Shown here piece by piece: positions 12,466 to 25,378 of a stretch of DNA of 64,000 bases. The notes under the pieces were generated by a model. That model worked only from the letters and a program-made list of their open reading frames with translations, ran no database searches and was not told the DNA's origin. Position 1 is the stretch's first letter, and each line of letters begins with the position of its first letter. The translations under genes were made by a program, and so were the position numbers. This DNA is from Phallus indusiatus (taxonomy: Eukaryota > Basidiomycota > Agaricomycetes > Phallales > Phallaceae): assembly GCA_027605045.1 (NCBI GenBank), contig JAQFWX010000096.1:1-64000 (forward strand), read 5' to 3'.

Positions 12466-15400
12466 ATGTCTAGTCTGAACAAACTGGCCATTCGCGGGAT
12501 TCGTTCCTTCGATGATAAAAATATTGCAGTTATTGAATTTTACAGTCCCGTCACTGTTATAGTCGGTCATAATGGCAGTGGAAAAACTGTGAGCCACTTC
12601 TCGAGCTTTCCTGAACACCCCAGGTGGACACAGCTACACTGACACATTTAGACGATTATCGAATGTCTGAAATATATCACCACTGGGGATCAACCTCCGA
12701 ACACCCGTGGAGGCGCATTTGTTCATGATCCAAACATGGCCAACGAAAAGGAAGTCAAGGCCCAAGTTAAGCTTAGGTTTTTCGCTGCAAACGGTCAAAG
12801 AATGCTGGCTGTTCGCAATCTATCTGTGACAAAAAAGAAGAACGGCTTGACGATGAAAACACTTGAAGGCATCTTGAGCGCAGCCGATCAAGAGACGGGT
12901 AAAGTAAGCTCATGTGATTGATCACTCTTGTCTCCAGATAGCTGAATCTTAACTATGAAGCGCGGCACAATATCTACAAAATGCGCTGAAATGGATGCTG
13001 AAATGCCTATCCTTTTAGGCGTTTCAAAGGCTGTTTTGGAAAACGTTATTTTCTGTCATCAAGAGGATTCTTACTGGCCCCTCGCAGAGGCCTCTGTGCT
13101 AAAGAAAAAGTTTGATGACATCTTCGAAGCGACTAAGTATACCAAGGCTTTGGACTCGATTAAGAACCTGCGTAAAGAACGGATGGCAGACCAGAAGGTT
13201 GAGAAAGAAAGGCTTGAATCTCTGTCGAAGGAAAAGTCACATGCCGATAAACTGTCGAAACGTGTGGCTGAATTGAGTGCCCAAATTGCTGCAAAGCAGG
13301 CAGAGTACGAGGAAAAGAAAAAGGAGTATCAGGACGTTGTCATCGCGAACGCGAGGTTCAAAGATCAGGCTACACATTTCCGTTCTGTCTATATGAAATT
13401 AGAACAGTTCGAGGAAAAGCGCACTACCTTAGACGCGGAATTGACCGAAATGAAGACAACTCTAAAAGAGGTGCCTGGTGAGTATTAAGGTTGCGGCGAA
13501 GAGGTGTCAAGGAATTGTTATTCATCGAGTGAAAAGATACGGACGAAGAGTTGGAACAACGCTTGAAAAGTTTCGATAGTCAACTCGCGGCTTCGAATCA
13601 GCGGTTACGACAAAAGCAACTTGCATTGAATGACGAGGAAGAAACCATTAAGAACATTCGCGCTGAGCACCACAAACTGATCCAAGATCAAGCGACTTTA
13701 CAAGCGGAACAAAAGGTCAGACTCCTTTTATACATTGTCTGGTTATTAATCATTCTTTTTATATGTAAAGAATCACGAAGATAATATCAAGTCTCGAGAA
13801 GTCCTAATCAAACAACTTAGCTCCAAATACGGTCTCGAAGGATTTGACAATACCCCTTTGTCCACAGAACAAGTGGCGGAATTTTACAGTCGCCTCACGA
13901 GCACCCAGAAGAAGCAGAACCAGGAAACTAAAAATCTTCAAGCAGAAGAGCGCTCCAAATCTGAAGAATTTTCGACCAAATTGCAGAATTTGCGATTGGA
14001 GTATAATGGCCTTCGTCTCAAGAAAGATAACATTCGAAACCAGATCGTATGTTTTTCCAGTTTCGACGACTCCTTCGCTAATACTTCGCCTGTGATGTTG
14101 TAGTCTGATATTCAAAAGAAAATCTCCCAAGACGAAACTGAGCTTGATGCAACTCAGAATGTCACAACCGAATTGCAACATTTGATGACCGATATCGAGG
14201 ACAAGAAGGTCAAGCAGAAAAGACTTCAAGATACATTCACCTCTATGAATTATAACACCAAGATTGAAGAAAAATCCAAACAAAGCCGTGAACTTGAGGA
14301 CCGTCGGGATACGCTCAATGGAGAGTTCCGTTCTTTGAATATCCAGTCAGAGAGTAGAGCCAAGCTTGGTCTGAAACAATCGGAGATTAAGTCGAAAACT
14401 CAAGATATTAAAAACACGTAAGTGATTTCTACTATCAGAGCCGAAGTTGTTATTTCAAAACCACCAGAATGCAAGTCCAAACCAAAAAGTTCAAGGCACT
14501 GCTTGGAATTGAATCAACGTTGGATGCCTTTGAACATGACGTGGACCAAGCTGTAGCGTATGTCGTTTTATGAGTTTTTCGGTGGCAATCTGACTGAAAA
14601 CCATTTAGGGAGAAAGAGAGTGAATACCAAACAGCCGTGGATGGTTTGAATAATTCCACCAAACATTTACAAACGATTGAGGCTACCATTTCAAATATTC
14701 AAAAACAGCTTTCCCAAAAGCAAGTTGAATTGAAGGGTACAGTTGTTTATTAGTATCATCTATCGAATTTTTTGGCTAATTTCTTTTAGCTGCTGAGAAA
14801 AAACTAAAAACCGAACTTGAATCCGATGATACCGTTCAGGCTGCTGTCAATGAAGCTATGGAGGAAATCAATATTCGAAAGGAGTAAGTCAACAAGACTA
14901 AATCGGGAATATGGAGATAACAATTTTAACAGGACGACCTCCACAGTAGCTGGTTCAAGTAAAGTCTACGAATCATTATTGAAACAGGGGAAGTCTAATA
15001 AAACATGCACCGTCTGCAATCGTCATATGTCCGAAAACGAGTTGGCTGTGTTTGAAAAATTCGTGAGTAAACGCATCTAAGAAAAGGGGAGGTCCTTTCT
15101 CTGAACTATACAACTACCACTACCACCACAGCTCAAAGACCAAATACGAAAGACGTCGCAAGCTAACGTGGAAGATGTCACGGCCGAACTAAAGGAATGG
15201 GAAACGGAGTTGGCCCGTTTGCAAGCACTTCTCCCTGTCGAAGCGGCCGTAGAAAGGCTGAAAAACACCGAAATTCCTGCCTTAGAAAAGCAGAAAAAGG
15301 ATCAAGAAGCACTCATTTCTGAAGCGAATGCTGCTGTTGAAAAGGTAAACTTCATTTGACTTTTTTTACGCTAGCTAATTCATGACTTCTCAGGCTACCG

Positions 15401-17537
15401 AAGAAGTGGCCATCATTCAACGTCAACAGAAAGAGCTAGCCGCGTTGAAACAACATGCTAGCAGTGTTTCACGTATTCAGAAAGAGATTGAAACCTTGAA
15501 AGAAGAATCGAAAACGTTAGAGATTGAACTTGCCGCTACTGGTTCCGCTAGGACTATTGACGATGTCCAGCAAGAAATAGACAATCTTTCAGCTGAAATG
15601 TAACAGCCCTTTAACTTTTATTTCTGACTTGATTGTAGTGATATGTTTTTATTATAGCCGAACTTTGGAGCGGGATAAAACTTATATCACAAAGGAACGA
15701 GATGCTTCCCTGGCTAATCAGCGAGCATTAGAAGCCGAGTTACTTCGACATCAGGTACAAGAAAGCGAATTGCGCGGTCGTCTTAGAGATAAACAAATGA
15801 CTGAAGATCGTATCAATACGAATCGAGCTCAATTGACTGAGTTGCATAATCAGACTAAAGTACGTGTCGTATGTATGCCATGGTGATAAAACATCCCTAA
15901 CGATGGGGATGAAGGACCTGGAAGCTCAGATTGCTGCGGCCAATACTCCTATTCAAGAATTAGAAGAGGAACAGCAGCAGCTTCAAATCACATCGAATGC
16001 CAAGATTACCGAAGCTCAAAGTCGTTCACAAGACCTCAATCGCAGCGTCGATCAGATGGATCGGGAAAATAAAAATATAACAGAGTAAGCCCTTGTTTTG
16101 TTCACTCACTTTGGTGATTCTAAACACAATATACATATGAAATAGTTATGAGAGACAGCGCCGCGGTCGTAAGTTGGCGGAAATCACAAGACAAACTGAG
16201 GAGGCAGAAACTCGTATTTCCGACGTGCAAAAAGGTATCGAAAAAATTCGGGATGAATGCCGAGCGGTAGAAAGAGAAATTCATGCCAGTGGCGCTATCT
16301 TGGCGAATTTGAGAGAAAACGCCAGATTCCGAAAACTAGTGAAGGAAACTAAGAATATCAGCGAGGAAATCGCTCGCCTCGACATAGAAGAGGCCGCTAA
16401 AGCTAAACGACAATTCGAGACTAAATGGCCAGCCGCTCAAGAACGAGAGCAAAATTTGAATCGCGAGGTTTGCTATTGACTTTCAATGACGTTTGTCAAT
16501 TTGTCTAAGTTTTTTATTTCAGTCTGCGGCTTTGGGGGGTGAGATATCGACTTTGGAGAAACAGCTCGGTTCGCTCCGAGAAGATCAGAATGAATATAAA
16601 GGAATTATGAAGAAATACACAGATCAGCTTGTCAAAGTGAAGGTAACTTCCCGGTCCCACTTAGACATTTCAAATTTTTATTTACCAACTTTCAAGATGG
16701 GGGATATGGCGAATGCAGATCTAGAGAAATATGCCAAGGCTTTAGACAAGTGCGTCTGAATTTTCCATCTTCGCTTCGTTTGTTGTAACCTCTCATTTAG
16801 TGCCATTATGAAATACCATAGTCTCAAAATGGAAGAAATCAATGACACCATGCGACATTTATGGAACAAGACATACCAAGGAACAGGTGTGAAACCTCAA
16901 CACTGCTCAATTCAACTGTTCTTACCAAATGTTTTAGATATTGATGGTATCAAAATTGTGTCCGACATCGAAGGAGGTGCAACGAAAAAGACGTACAATT
17001 ACAAAGTGAGTTTAGCACGTAGAGATGAATTGTTCCCCGGTTTCTCAGCAGGTCTATTTAGGTCGTTATGACAAAAGATCAGGTAGAGATGGATATGAGA
17101 GGCCGATGCTCTGCCGGACAAAAAATGTTGGCATCGATTATCATCAGGTTGGCATTGGCGGATTCTTTTGCCCAGAATTGTGGAATTCTGGCCCTGGATG
17201 AGCCGACAAATGCCCTTGATACCGAAAATATCGATGCTCTAGCGACGAGTCTTGTCGAGTAAGTTGACTTTATTCAAATCAAGTTATCTGTGTTACTGAT
17301 ATCATATTTTATTGAATACTAGTATCATAAATGAACGTAAAAATCAGGGGAATTTCCAACTGATCATCATCACACATGATGAAAATTTTCTAAGAAAACT
17401 AGGGCAGTGTGATGTCATGGAGCATTATTGGTATGTTTCGACTCTGGATCCGCTTTACAGTGTTCTGACTTGATTGCAGGCGAGTGTCTCGAGATTCTCG
17501 TCAGAAGAGTGTTATTGAGCGCGAAAGATTTAGCTGA
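12466..17537 (+). CDS. RAD50: DNA repair ATPase Rad50 (MRN/MRX complex)
   Basis: SMC-like ATPase that with Mre11 and Nbs1/Xrs2 tethers and processes DNA double-strand breaks and telomeres. About 1,300 residues from many exons separated by 45-70 base introns. Walker A is [11 protein letters not shown] in exon 1; the Q-loop region is [13 protein letters not shown] near 13047. Long Glu/Lys/Gln-rich coiled coils run on both sides of a zinc hook, [13 protein letters not shown], at about 15007 (the CxxC that dimerises Rad50). The signature motif is [13 protein letters not shown] at about 17098, and Walker B/D-loop is [13 protein letters not shown] near 17182. The last exon ends SVIERERFS. The D-loop reads PTNALD where most Rad50 proteins have PTTNLD. 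The ATG lies directly before the conserved IRGIRSFDD block. All motifs are intact. It is followed by SNF5 300 bases downstream. Confidence 0.96.
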
Positions 17538-17837
17538 TATAACTCTACGAATAATTTATTTGTGCTTTCCTATAATTTTTTGTATAATATCTACGATAAT
17601 TGCATTCCTGAATTCTGCAAGTAACTCGGTTTCAAACTCCGACACGGTCCGAAAAGGGAAATTATCTCGGCTTGTCCGACCTCAGCTCGGTACGGACGGG
17701 TTCGTTTTCAAAATTTCAAGCTTCCGACAAAAAAGCAAAGCGCTGTTCTCTCTCTAATATTTCCTCCTCTGTCGTGTCGAAATTATACTAATACTGCTTG
17801 ACGTAGTCAGAGTGTTTACGAGCACACCTCCGCCGGA

Positions 17838-19705
17838 ATGGAGTACTCCCAAATGTCGGATTCACAGCTAAAACAAACTATTAGTCGCTTGCAAAGCTCT
17901 GCTGGCGCTACTCCTCGCTTTCCAACTTGGCAAAACCAAACGACGCCTCAAGCAGGTATGTGCTCTCAACGATGGTGCTTATAAGTTTTATTTGTGCTCA
18001 TTGTATATAAATTTCTTTTGAAACAAGGAACATCATGGCAATCCAAAGACAAGAAATCTCGCAGTCGCCCAAACAGAACTGGAACTTCTACGCCAGTGGC
18101 AGTAGCTGCAGCACCTGCTTATCCCCAAAGTGCTACTCCTTTATACGCACAGCCTGCTGCTCTTCCCCCTCCGGTACCTTCGTATTCGACCTTGCTTCCC
18201 TCGACTACTCAAGCCTTGCATACCAGTTACTCGTCTCGATTACGAACAGGTGCTACATTGTTAATGCAACCTATCATCGTTGCTCAAACAACAACCAATA
18301 AGCTCGGACGCGCCTCAAAAAGAATAAACTACGCTGAAGCTGCTTCTGGAGATGAAGACATGGAACTTGATGTCGGAGGCAAGGAGTTTGATTCAGAAGA
18401 CTCGGATTTCATTGCTAGTGGTGGTGTCAGAACTTCTATTCGGAGAGAGGGCTCGAGAGCTTTGGGTAGCCATTTGCCCTCTCATCAGCAAGCGGCAAAA
18501 GGACCTCTTGATCAAACATATCTTGGATCAATCCCCCCATCTCGTTTTCTCAGTTCCAAACCTGCTCAGCCTACGGCCCATGACTATGTGTAAATCCTTT
18601 TGACCATACCCAGTCATTCTCATTGCTGACTCTTTACCAAACTCGTTTCAGAACTCCCGACTTGCTTTTAGAACAAGCTCGAAAGCCCTCCACGCTTATT
18701 CCTATTCGTGTGGAACTTGAAACAGACTCACACCGCATTAGAGATGCGTTCGTTTGGAACCTCAATGAACAGATTATATCCCCCGCAGCTTTCGCTCGAA
18801 TATTTTGCGCAGACCTAGCCCTTCCTCTGATACCCTATGCAGAACAAGTTGAAGGTGCCATCAGGTCTCAAATTGAGGAGTGGGAAAGTGTAGCAAATGT
18901 CCATCTTCGGCCACCATTACCACAGCCATCCTTGGACGACCCGGCGCCTTTCTACAGTGTTACAAACGACCTGATGGACGAACCACTATCAGATGAGTGG
19001 GATCCTGAGTTGCTAGGTGAAGAGTATCAGGAAGGTGAAGGTGAAGAGGTACCTGACTGTCGAGTAATTTTAGAGGTATGTCTCGGGGTGTTTGACAGCG
19101 GATTGACTCTTACACATTAAAAACAATAGGTTGATGTTCAAATTGCGACGCAACATCTATTGGACCATATAGAATGGGACCTGCTATCTCCTCTCACACC
19201 GGAACAATTTGCCCGTACACTTTGCATCGACCTAGGATTATCAGGTGAATCAGTGCCTTTAATCGCACACGCCGTTCACGAAGAGATTTTACGACATAAG
19301 CGTGACGCCATGGAATGGGGAGTCATACACGTAGGAGACACAGGCGCTGGAGATGAAGAAGACAAGGACAAACCTCGAGATCGCAGTGGTATGGGTCTCC
19401 TCAAGGACAAAACAGGTCTGGGTATGGGCATGGGTTTCGGACGTCGTGGAGAAGGAAAAGGACCCAGGTCCTTAAGGGGCGTCTTTAGAGATTGGAGTGA
19501 GATGGAAGACTGGGGAACTTCACTAGAAGAATTGACCGCTGAGGAAGTCGAAAGGCGCGAGATTGAACGAGAACGAGCGGCTAGGTAAGATACTTTTTTT
19601 TGCATATAGTTTTCATCGTTGTTAATTGTTATGTCTAGGCGACTGCGTAGAGAGACGTCAAGGTTTCAGCAGACGGCGGTGACAGCTGGCAGACGAAGAA
19701 GATGA
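17838..19705 (+). CDS. SNF5: SNF5/SMARCB1-type chromatin remodelling subunit
   Basis: Core subunit of SWI/SNF or RSC remodellers in the nucleus. Five exons: 17838-17955, 18028-18589, 18652-19075, 19130-19584 and 19639-19705, all GT-AG and in frame. An N-terminal Pro/Ala/Ser-rich region is followed by an acidic patch (GDEDMELDVGGKEFDSEDSD). The SNF5 domain has two imperfect repeats: first LIPIRVELETDSHRIRDAFVW with ISPAAFARIFCADL, second VQIATQHLLDHIEWDL with LTPEQFARTLCIDLGL. The pair of repeats is diagnostic for the family. The C-terminus (GVFRDWSEMEDWGTSLEEL, then Arg-rich) also fits fungal members. Whether it corresponds to yeast Snf5 or Sfh1 cannot be told from sequence alone. No defects are seen. 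Confidence 0.92.
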
Positions 19706-19936
19706 CGAGTTTTATGTGCTGAAGCAATTTTGACAATTACATATAATCATACTCTATTTTTTTCTCGTAAAACATCTCCACAGAATATGTATCAATATGA
19801 TATACATATACATACACTACACAGCTTTCTGGCAGAGACTGCTTCCGGTCAGCGGTGATGCATGATGCATTGACGCTTTGGGGAATCTCCCTTGAGTCGG
19901 CTTAGCTACACCGATCCCCTTGCTTTCAACTCCTTC

Positions 19937-21460
19937 ATGGTTTTCTTTTCTTTAAACAGCATCCTTCAAATAGGTAGAACCCTAGACTCATCCAATTACC
20001 CGGCTTCGCGACATTTTCGCACTCGGAGCGCCACAGAAGGTCCGACAAATATTCACGCACTGCCAGTGGAGATACTTCAAGACATATTCGTAAATTATTG
20101 CACAATTGATATACAGCAATACGCCGAAGATGCTAAACGATACAAACGAGAAGCCCAGATGTTTCCACCTGTTCACCCTGATCAATTACGCTGTCGCCTC
20201 TCTCTTGTGTGCCGTCGGTGGGCATCCATTTTAAAGAAAACGCCTCGCATATGGACTCAGCTCGTGTTTCTGGATTATATCCCTTACAAAACTACAATCC
20301 ATCAATGGCTTTGTCGATCGGATCCACTTCCGCTGGAAGTATTGATCTTGTTATGGGGGCCCCAACCAAGTGGCATAGCCGAGGAGTTCTTGCGGTTGTT
20401 ATCGCCCCATGTCTCGAAATTTCGTTTTCTGATGGCAGAATTCTCGAGGGATAATCAGTTTAGGGATCTCCTCATCAACTATCTATTTCCCGTCGGACGA
20501 TCCATTCACATGCCAGAATTGACAATGCTCCATTTACATCAATTCTTTCCTCCGTCTACTTTGCCTATCATGGGCTCCATAGAAACACCCAAGCTATCGA
20601 CACTCTTCTTAATGTCTGGTTTTCAATCCGGAGGAGCATACCTTGTCCCAAAAGCTTTGGAGTTTGTCCATTTACTCCTCACGAAAGATATAGCTCAAGA
20701 CTTCGAATTCCTTTCTAAAATCAAGCCGACATTACGGACCCTTAATCTAGAAATTAATGATTTACCAGATTCCATTTTGGATGCTCCGTTTCGTCTGGCG
20801 CGCCTTACAACCTTGAAATTAGCGATTCGTTTGCCGTCACACGTCTTCTTCTGGGATAGCATCACCGCTATCTTCGAGAAATTAGAATTACCCGTTTTAG
20901 AGGTTCTCGATCTGTCCGTTATGGGGCATCTAAGCCGCAGAGATGCGAGTCCTTCCATACGAAGCTTAGTGTTCGAAAAATCACCTCGTATTCAAGAATT
21001 CAGTTGCGCAGGGCTCAGTCTCGGTCCCGACCTCTACAATGTTTTCGCATATCTCCGAGAGCTCAAGAGGATATCATTGCTCAGCTGTTTCGTTGAGGAG
21101 GCATTTTTCCAAAGATTCATAGAATATCCGTCGTCCCCACCTCCGTTTACCCAATTCAATGATTATTATCTGTGTCCAGCTCTGGAAGAAATCCAATTTA
21201 GTCCTTGTGTCCAGTTCTCTATCGGACACCTCGAACGACTGCTAAGGCTGCGGGAAAATATCGTCGTCCTAGTAACTTTACAGGATGTTAAAATGGATAT
21301 TAATGACTCGTCCGCATTGGTGTCGCTGGGGGAGACTTATTCCCAGTTCGCCTTAAGGGCGAATAGTTTATGGACCATAAATGAACATTTTTTACCTTTC
21401 AAATATCTTGACAAAGCCTTCTCAATGATTGGCCTGTTCTCAAAATCGTACACAAAATGA
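19937..21460 (+). CDS. F-box protein with leucine-rich-like C-terminus
   Basis: Intronless, about 507 residues. An F-box-like segment lies at about residues 35-110: IHALPVEILQDIFVNYC, an insertion, then LRCRLSLVCRRWASILKKTPRIWTQL. The rest shows repeated leucine-rich helices typical of basidiomycete F-box proteins, for example MPELTMLHLHQFFPPSTLP and LPVLEVLDLSVMG. F-box proteins recruit substrates to SCF ubiquitin ligases through Skp1; the substrate is unknown. The open frame extends upstream to 19892 but the first ATG is at 19937. It is the first of three F-box genes in 5.3 kb, though they are not close copies of each other. Confidence 0.8.
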   Translation: MVFFSLNSILQIGRTLDSSNYPASRHFRTRSATEGPTNIHALPVEILQDIFVNYCTIDIQQYAEDAKRYKREAQMFPPVHPDQLRCRLSLVCRRWASILKKTPRIWTQLVFLDYIPYKTTIHQWLCRSDPLPLEVLILLWGPQPSGIAEEFLRLLSPHVSKFRFLMAEFSRDNQFRDLLINYLFPVGRSIHMPELTMLHLHQFFPPSTLPIMGSIETPKLSTLFLMSGFQSGGAYLVPKALEFVHLLLTKDIAQDFEFLSKIKPTLRTLNLEINDLPDSILDAPFRLARLTTLKLAIRLPSHVFFWDSITAIFEKLELPVLEVLDLSVMGHLSRRDASPSIRSLVFEKSPRIQEFSCAGLSLGPDLYNVFAYLRELKRISLLSCFVEEAFFQRFIEYPSSPPPFTQFNDYYLCPALEEIQFSPCVQFSIGHLERLLRLRENIVVLVTLQDVKMDINDSSALVSLGETYSQFALRANSLWTINEHFLPFKYLDKAFSMIGLFSKSYTK

Positions 21461-21782
21461 ACAAGTCACAAGACACCAATGGCAAACATTGCTTTTTTGT
21501 TTAATGCATTTTTTTAGCTGTAGCTTGACACGTGTATATTAATAATAACCAATTCGATATTAATTCTATACTAATAGCATGCATCTTTCAGATCGTCCGT
21601 GTATATGACATGAAAATAATTATTGCAAGAATTATACGAGGATAGTAGGGTTCATATGAGGCATTGTTCGTGAATGCAAAGCCGATGAGGTGGTGGAAAT
21701 ACAACGCGTGTATGGTATCATCAATGTCCAATGGATATCTGGGAAAGCAATTGGGTAGAGGGGGGGGGGGATAACGATGACT
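21461..21782. other. Convergent 3' flanks with a poly-G run
   Basis: Spacer between two convergent F-box genes. It is AT-rich (21480-21640) and has a run of G at about 21761-21770. No gene is supported. Confidence 0.4.
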
Positions 21783-23313
21783 TTAGGCATCGCTGAAATT
21801 ATATGGAGCCCACGACGAAGTGGAGAACGTCAGAGAGTCAGAGTAAAAGATATTCTCGATGTCAGAGGTTCCGGAGTCATTTTTAGAAAGTGTCAGACCC
21901 ATATAGCCGTCAATTACGAGGCAGAACCGAACTTCTCTGAGATAGCGACAATGATCTGCCAGACAAAGGACCATCTCTGAAAGACGATCTTCGCTGACCA
22001 TGTTCCAGTCACCATAAACGGTGTTGTCATTAGTATCGTCATCATAGAAGTTCCACTCTAAAAGACGGAGCTGATTTAATCGGGAAAGACGGTCACTGTA
22101 GGTTTCCTTCGCATGAAGAATAAATTTAAATGAAAAAAATCGTATTAGCACCCAGAAAGAAAAGCAAGACGAGCTCACAATGTTACCGGGCCATCGAACC
22201 AATTCTTCATCACTCAGGAGGGATAAATGTTGTAAAGAAGGGAAGAAACGAATGATTAAATCCAGATTTTCGACTGAGGGCTCCTCTACATAGTACAAGA
22301 TCAACTTGGTGAGTGGGTTTCCTATGAAAGGCTGAATGATAGAAAACAAATTCTTTATCTTGGGATTAAAGTTCCATTGAGAAATCATAAGTTCAGTGAG
22401 AGACAAGGGTCGGGACTGCCTCCAGGACTGGAAATTATTGACGTTAGGTTCGATGTCAGTTGACTAATTCAAGAAGAGAAAAGCGTACCAGGAATGTGCG
22501 CGCTATATCATCCCATACGGGGATATCGCTTCGGAATGAGACCTCGTTTAGAGATGGCCACCGTATCGTACGAAGCGACGCTTCATCTATTTCTCCGTCG
22601 AAAGCTTGTACTGAAGGCATTACTCTAAATAATTCTGCCGGCCTTCGGCAGCGATGAATCGCAAGAGACTTGATATTCGGATTGACTGGCCGGCCTAGAC
22701 TGGAAAATCTAGAAAAGTCAATGTTACCGAGACGGACCGTATGCAAACTTGGACGGAGAAATAGTTGAAGCATCACATCAGAACCGAGGATAGAGACATT
22801 TTCTAGGTTTAAGACCCTCACGTTGGTGAATGACGGAATTAACCTTAAAAATGCGGGGACCGTATCCTGGTACATTGCCTGCTCGTATCGTGGGCCGTTG
22901 GTGAGGATGATCAACAGTCTTATATCCTTAATGAAATGTGAACTACGTAGCAGAAATCGCGTTATTTCCGCCACTTTGGAGACATCTTCATGGGCGACTG
23001 AGATCGCTGATGGGTTTGACGATCTATAGCCCGGAAACACAAGCTTGACGCGTCTCCAAACCAAGGAGGAGGAAACCACATAGAACACGTGACAGACCAA
23101 ACGGCAGCGAAGGAGATCCGAGAGGTCTCCGATAGCGAGCGGGTACCTGAAATCTGAGGTATCGTGAATTGCAGGCAAAAGGTACTCTAGACATTTGAAG
23201 ATGAGTTCTCCTGGAACTCGAAGGATATGCTGACAAGCATCAGGATTAATATATCAAGCACCATTTTCATAAGGAAACAGACAACATACACGTCGACTTT
23301 GGGTATTCGACAT
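21783..23313 (-). CDS. F-box protein, leucine-rich type
   Basis: Four exons: 23313-23290, 23229-22489, 22427-22179 and 22106-21783. All introns are GT-AG (60, 61 and 72 bases) and keep one frame. The first exon is only eight codons (MSNTQSRR). The F-box follows: HILRVPGELIFKCLEYLLPAI, then DLSDLLRCRLVCHVFYVVSSSLVWRRV. Downstream are leucine-rich segments such as FTNVRVLNLENVSIL, NIKSLAIHRC and LRLLEWNFYDD, the usual ligand region. The start in the short first exon is my inference, because the main exon's frame runs into the F-box without its own ATG. The substrate is unknown. It faces the neighbouring + strand F-box gene tail to tail. Confidence 0.72.
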
Positions 23314-24341
23314 TTTTGAGCGGTCCCCTCCTCGCCTTTGAGGAGGGAAATAGGATATGCAGTGAAGTTATATATGCATAGACTACCATGGTGAGGGGCA
23401 ATCGTTTCATTTTTAGGTGCCCAACATGATAGGGTGATCACAAAGGCACCCTTATCGTCATAGATGATGCACCAACTCGATCTCCCTTGGATTGACGTGC
23501 GGTTTCTCGGAATTAGGAAGACGTAGGTGAGAAAATAGGACAGCCTGGAGCCATAAGCGGCACGCTTGCCATGGTCAAAACCCAGTGCAGGACGAGGGGT
23601 ACAGGCGATAAAATGGTTTCTGAAATTACGCGAAAGAATGCAATCACATTAAGTCGAGGGAATGACGACAGGCATCCGATTTGCGGTCTCCGCATTCATA
23701 CAAACTTTGAGTCTGTCCCCCGTCAACCATTGTAGAATAAATCATTCATCGGATCTTGGAAAGGCCGAATATCCACATTTTTGGGAGTTTTTCAAATCCG
23801 AACTGCGCGTGTTGTGCGCATGACAAGATGTGGTGCTCCTCAATTTGAGTGGTAGCGTCATATAAGTTTCACCGGCGAACAAGCTCGGGTTTAAGGTTTC
23901 AATGTCATAATTGTTTGTCCGACTGAAAACTGAATTGAGCTTCCTCTTCTTACCCTCGAATACTGAAAGAATAAATAAGCGGTAATATATACATCACCAT
24001 TTATTTGGGTGAGTAATGACGACAAGAAAGAAAGGGCGAGTTGGAGAAGCGTCACAAGGTCTGAACGGCCGCTAGAGCGCTAAATAGTATGCACTCTGCC
24101 TGGCCTTGAATATTGTCACGATTTGAAAAAAATATATACATCGTGTAATCTGCATAGCTTCAAAATGGTGAAATTAAATCATTTCATTCCAATCGCCCAA
24201 AAGCCTCACCTCATAGGGTCCAACGCCATCTACTGAGTCTGAACGTGTTCATAGGCGATTGCGGTGGCACTTACTAGTAGTAGAGTGCCACGCGCGACAG
24301 CATTGAAGCTACAGAATTCGCTACGCGTATTTGTTCAGCGT
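23314..24341. other. Intergenic region
   Basis: About 1 kb without a supportable gene. It holds the promoter of the minus-strand F-box gene at its left end and the 3' flank of the next one at its right end. Short open frames lack motifs. No RNA gene or repeat was found. Confidence 0.4.
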
Positions 24342-25196
24342 TCAGCTCTGATAGAGGGTGACCCTAATGGGACTTCTCTGTTTTAATTGAAGCTCTGCCC
24401 AATCCCAGAATCCTCCCCCTCTTCTCGCATTCTGCTCCCATTCATGTAACAGAATCTCTGTGTTGGCGATCGCATCTACGCGTTTGACTATTAGACGGGT
24501 GTCTCCGATAGATGCCAACTGCCCCTCCAATGATTCATAGTCCACACCTTGTAGCACAAGTGCTGTGCTGTGTAGAATTCGAATGTAAAGAAGCCTCAAC
24601 GAGCCATGACTCTTCAATATCTCGTTGATGTCCGAGATGAAGCTGGTCATATTCGGCTCTTCCGATATTGAAATGGCTAGCTCCGTAAGCTTGGTTTCCC
24701 TCAGTAGTCGTGTAATCGACAGTCCGGCCGAGCCTAACATCAAGAAAGGTCCCCTTCTACCGCAATAGTGAAGCCTTTTTAGACGGGGAAACGCAATTCC
24801 CGCGAAAGCACGATAGGCGACGATATTCAGCAAATGCATCTCTTCTATATTTTCTGTAGCCACAAAACTCAGGTTATAAACGCTATCGCTGGCAAAGTTC
24901 GTAATGGTTTGGAAAGGATCGTTTTCCAAATCTCCAAGGCTGCTCAGGTTCGGTGCACCAGCTAAGCCAAAGCATTTGACAAATTTGCGAGTCTGGGATT
25001 GTTTTAACCTTCTATTTGTCTCCAAATGTCCCAGGTGGTTTAAACAAACGACCCTGTACAGTATTGGTTCTACGACATCCCGAATCCAGCTCGAAACTCG
25101 ACACAGCTTCGCGGCGAGATCTTTATCTTCATCGGCTGCGTAGGCTACGATAAGAATAACAATTTCAACGGGTAATTGAGGTAGTATTGTCGTCAT
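24342..25196 (-). CDS. F-box-like protein, short
   Basis: Intronless, 284 residues. The N-terminus reads LPQLPVEIVILIVAYAADED, then LAAKLCRVSSWIRDVVEPILYRVVCL. This is the F-box-like pattern common in agaricomycetes (Pro-x-Glu-Ile start, Cys-Arg-Val-Ser, Trp-Ile). The middle contains FPRLKRLHYCGRRGPF and ITRLLRETKLTELAIS, a short leucine-rich sheet-like region. The ATG at 25196 starts directly at the F-box. It is much shorter than the other two F-box genes but has no visible truncation. Target unknown; a role in an SCF ligase is inferred from the motif only. Confidence 0.7.
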   Translation of the reverse strand: MTTILPQLPVEIVILIVAYAADEDKDLAAKLCRVSSWIRDVVEPILYRVVCLNHLGHLETNRRLKQSQTRKFVKCFGLAGAPNLSSLGDLENDPFQTITNFASDSVYNLSFVATENIEEMHLLNIVAYRAFAGIAFPRLKRLHYCGRRGPFLMLGSAGLSITRLLRETKLTELAISISEEPNMTSFISDINEILKSHGSLRLLYIRILHSTALVLQGVDYESLEGQLASIGDTRLIVKRVDAIANTEILLHEWEQNARRGGGFWDWAELQLKQRSPIRVTLYQS

Positions 25197-25378
25197 GAAA
25201 TAGGGAGGCGAAATTCAACCACTAAGGTCTTAAAGTAACGAGGGTCAAGTGCTGCATCCAATGGCAATTGTGATCGATCAGCTTATTACGTCATGGCGTG
25301 TCAGTGGAACCGCTAACCGTGACGTGAATTGCGGTGGAGATTCTAAGAAAAAATGGAACTTGGAAATGAAATTATAAA

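Noticed and set aside
24342..25196. Three F-box genes as a tandem array from recent duplication
   Set aside because: Their sequences outside the F-box differ greatly in length and content, and exon structure differs (none, four exons, none). A recent duplication is not supported.
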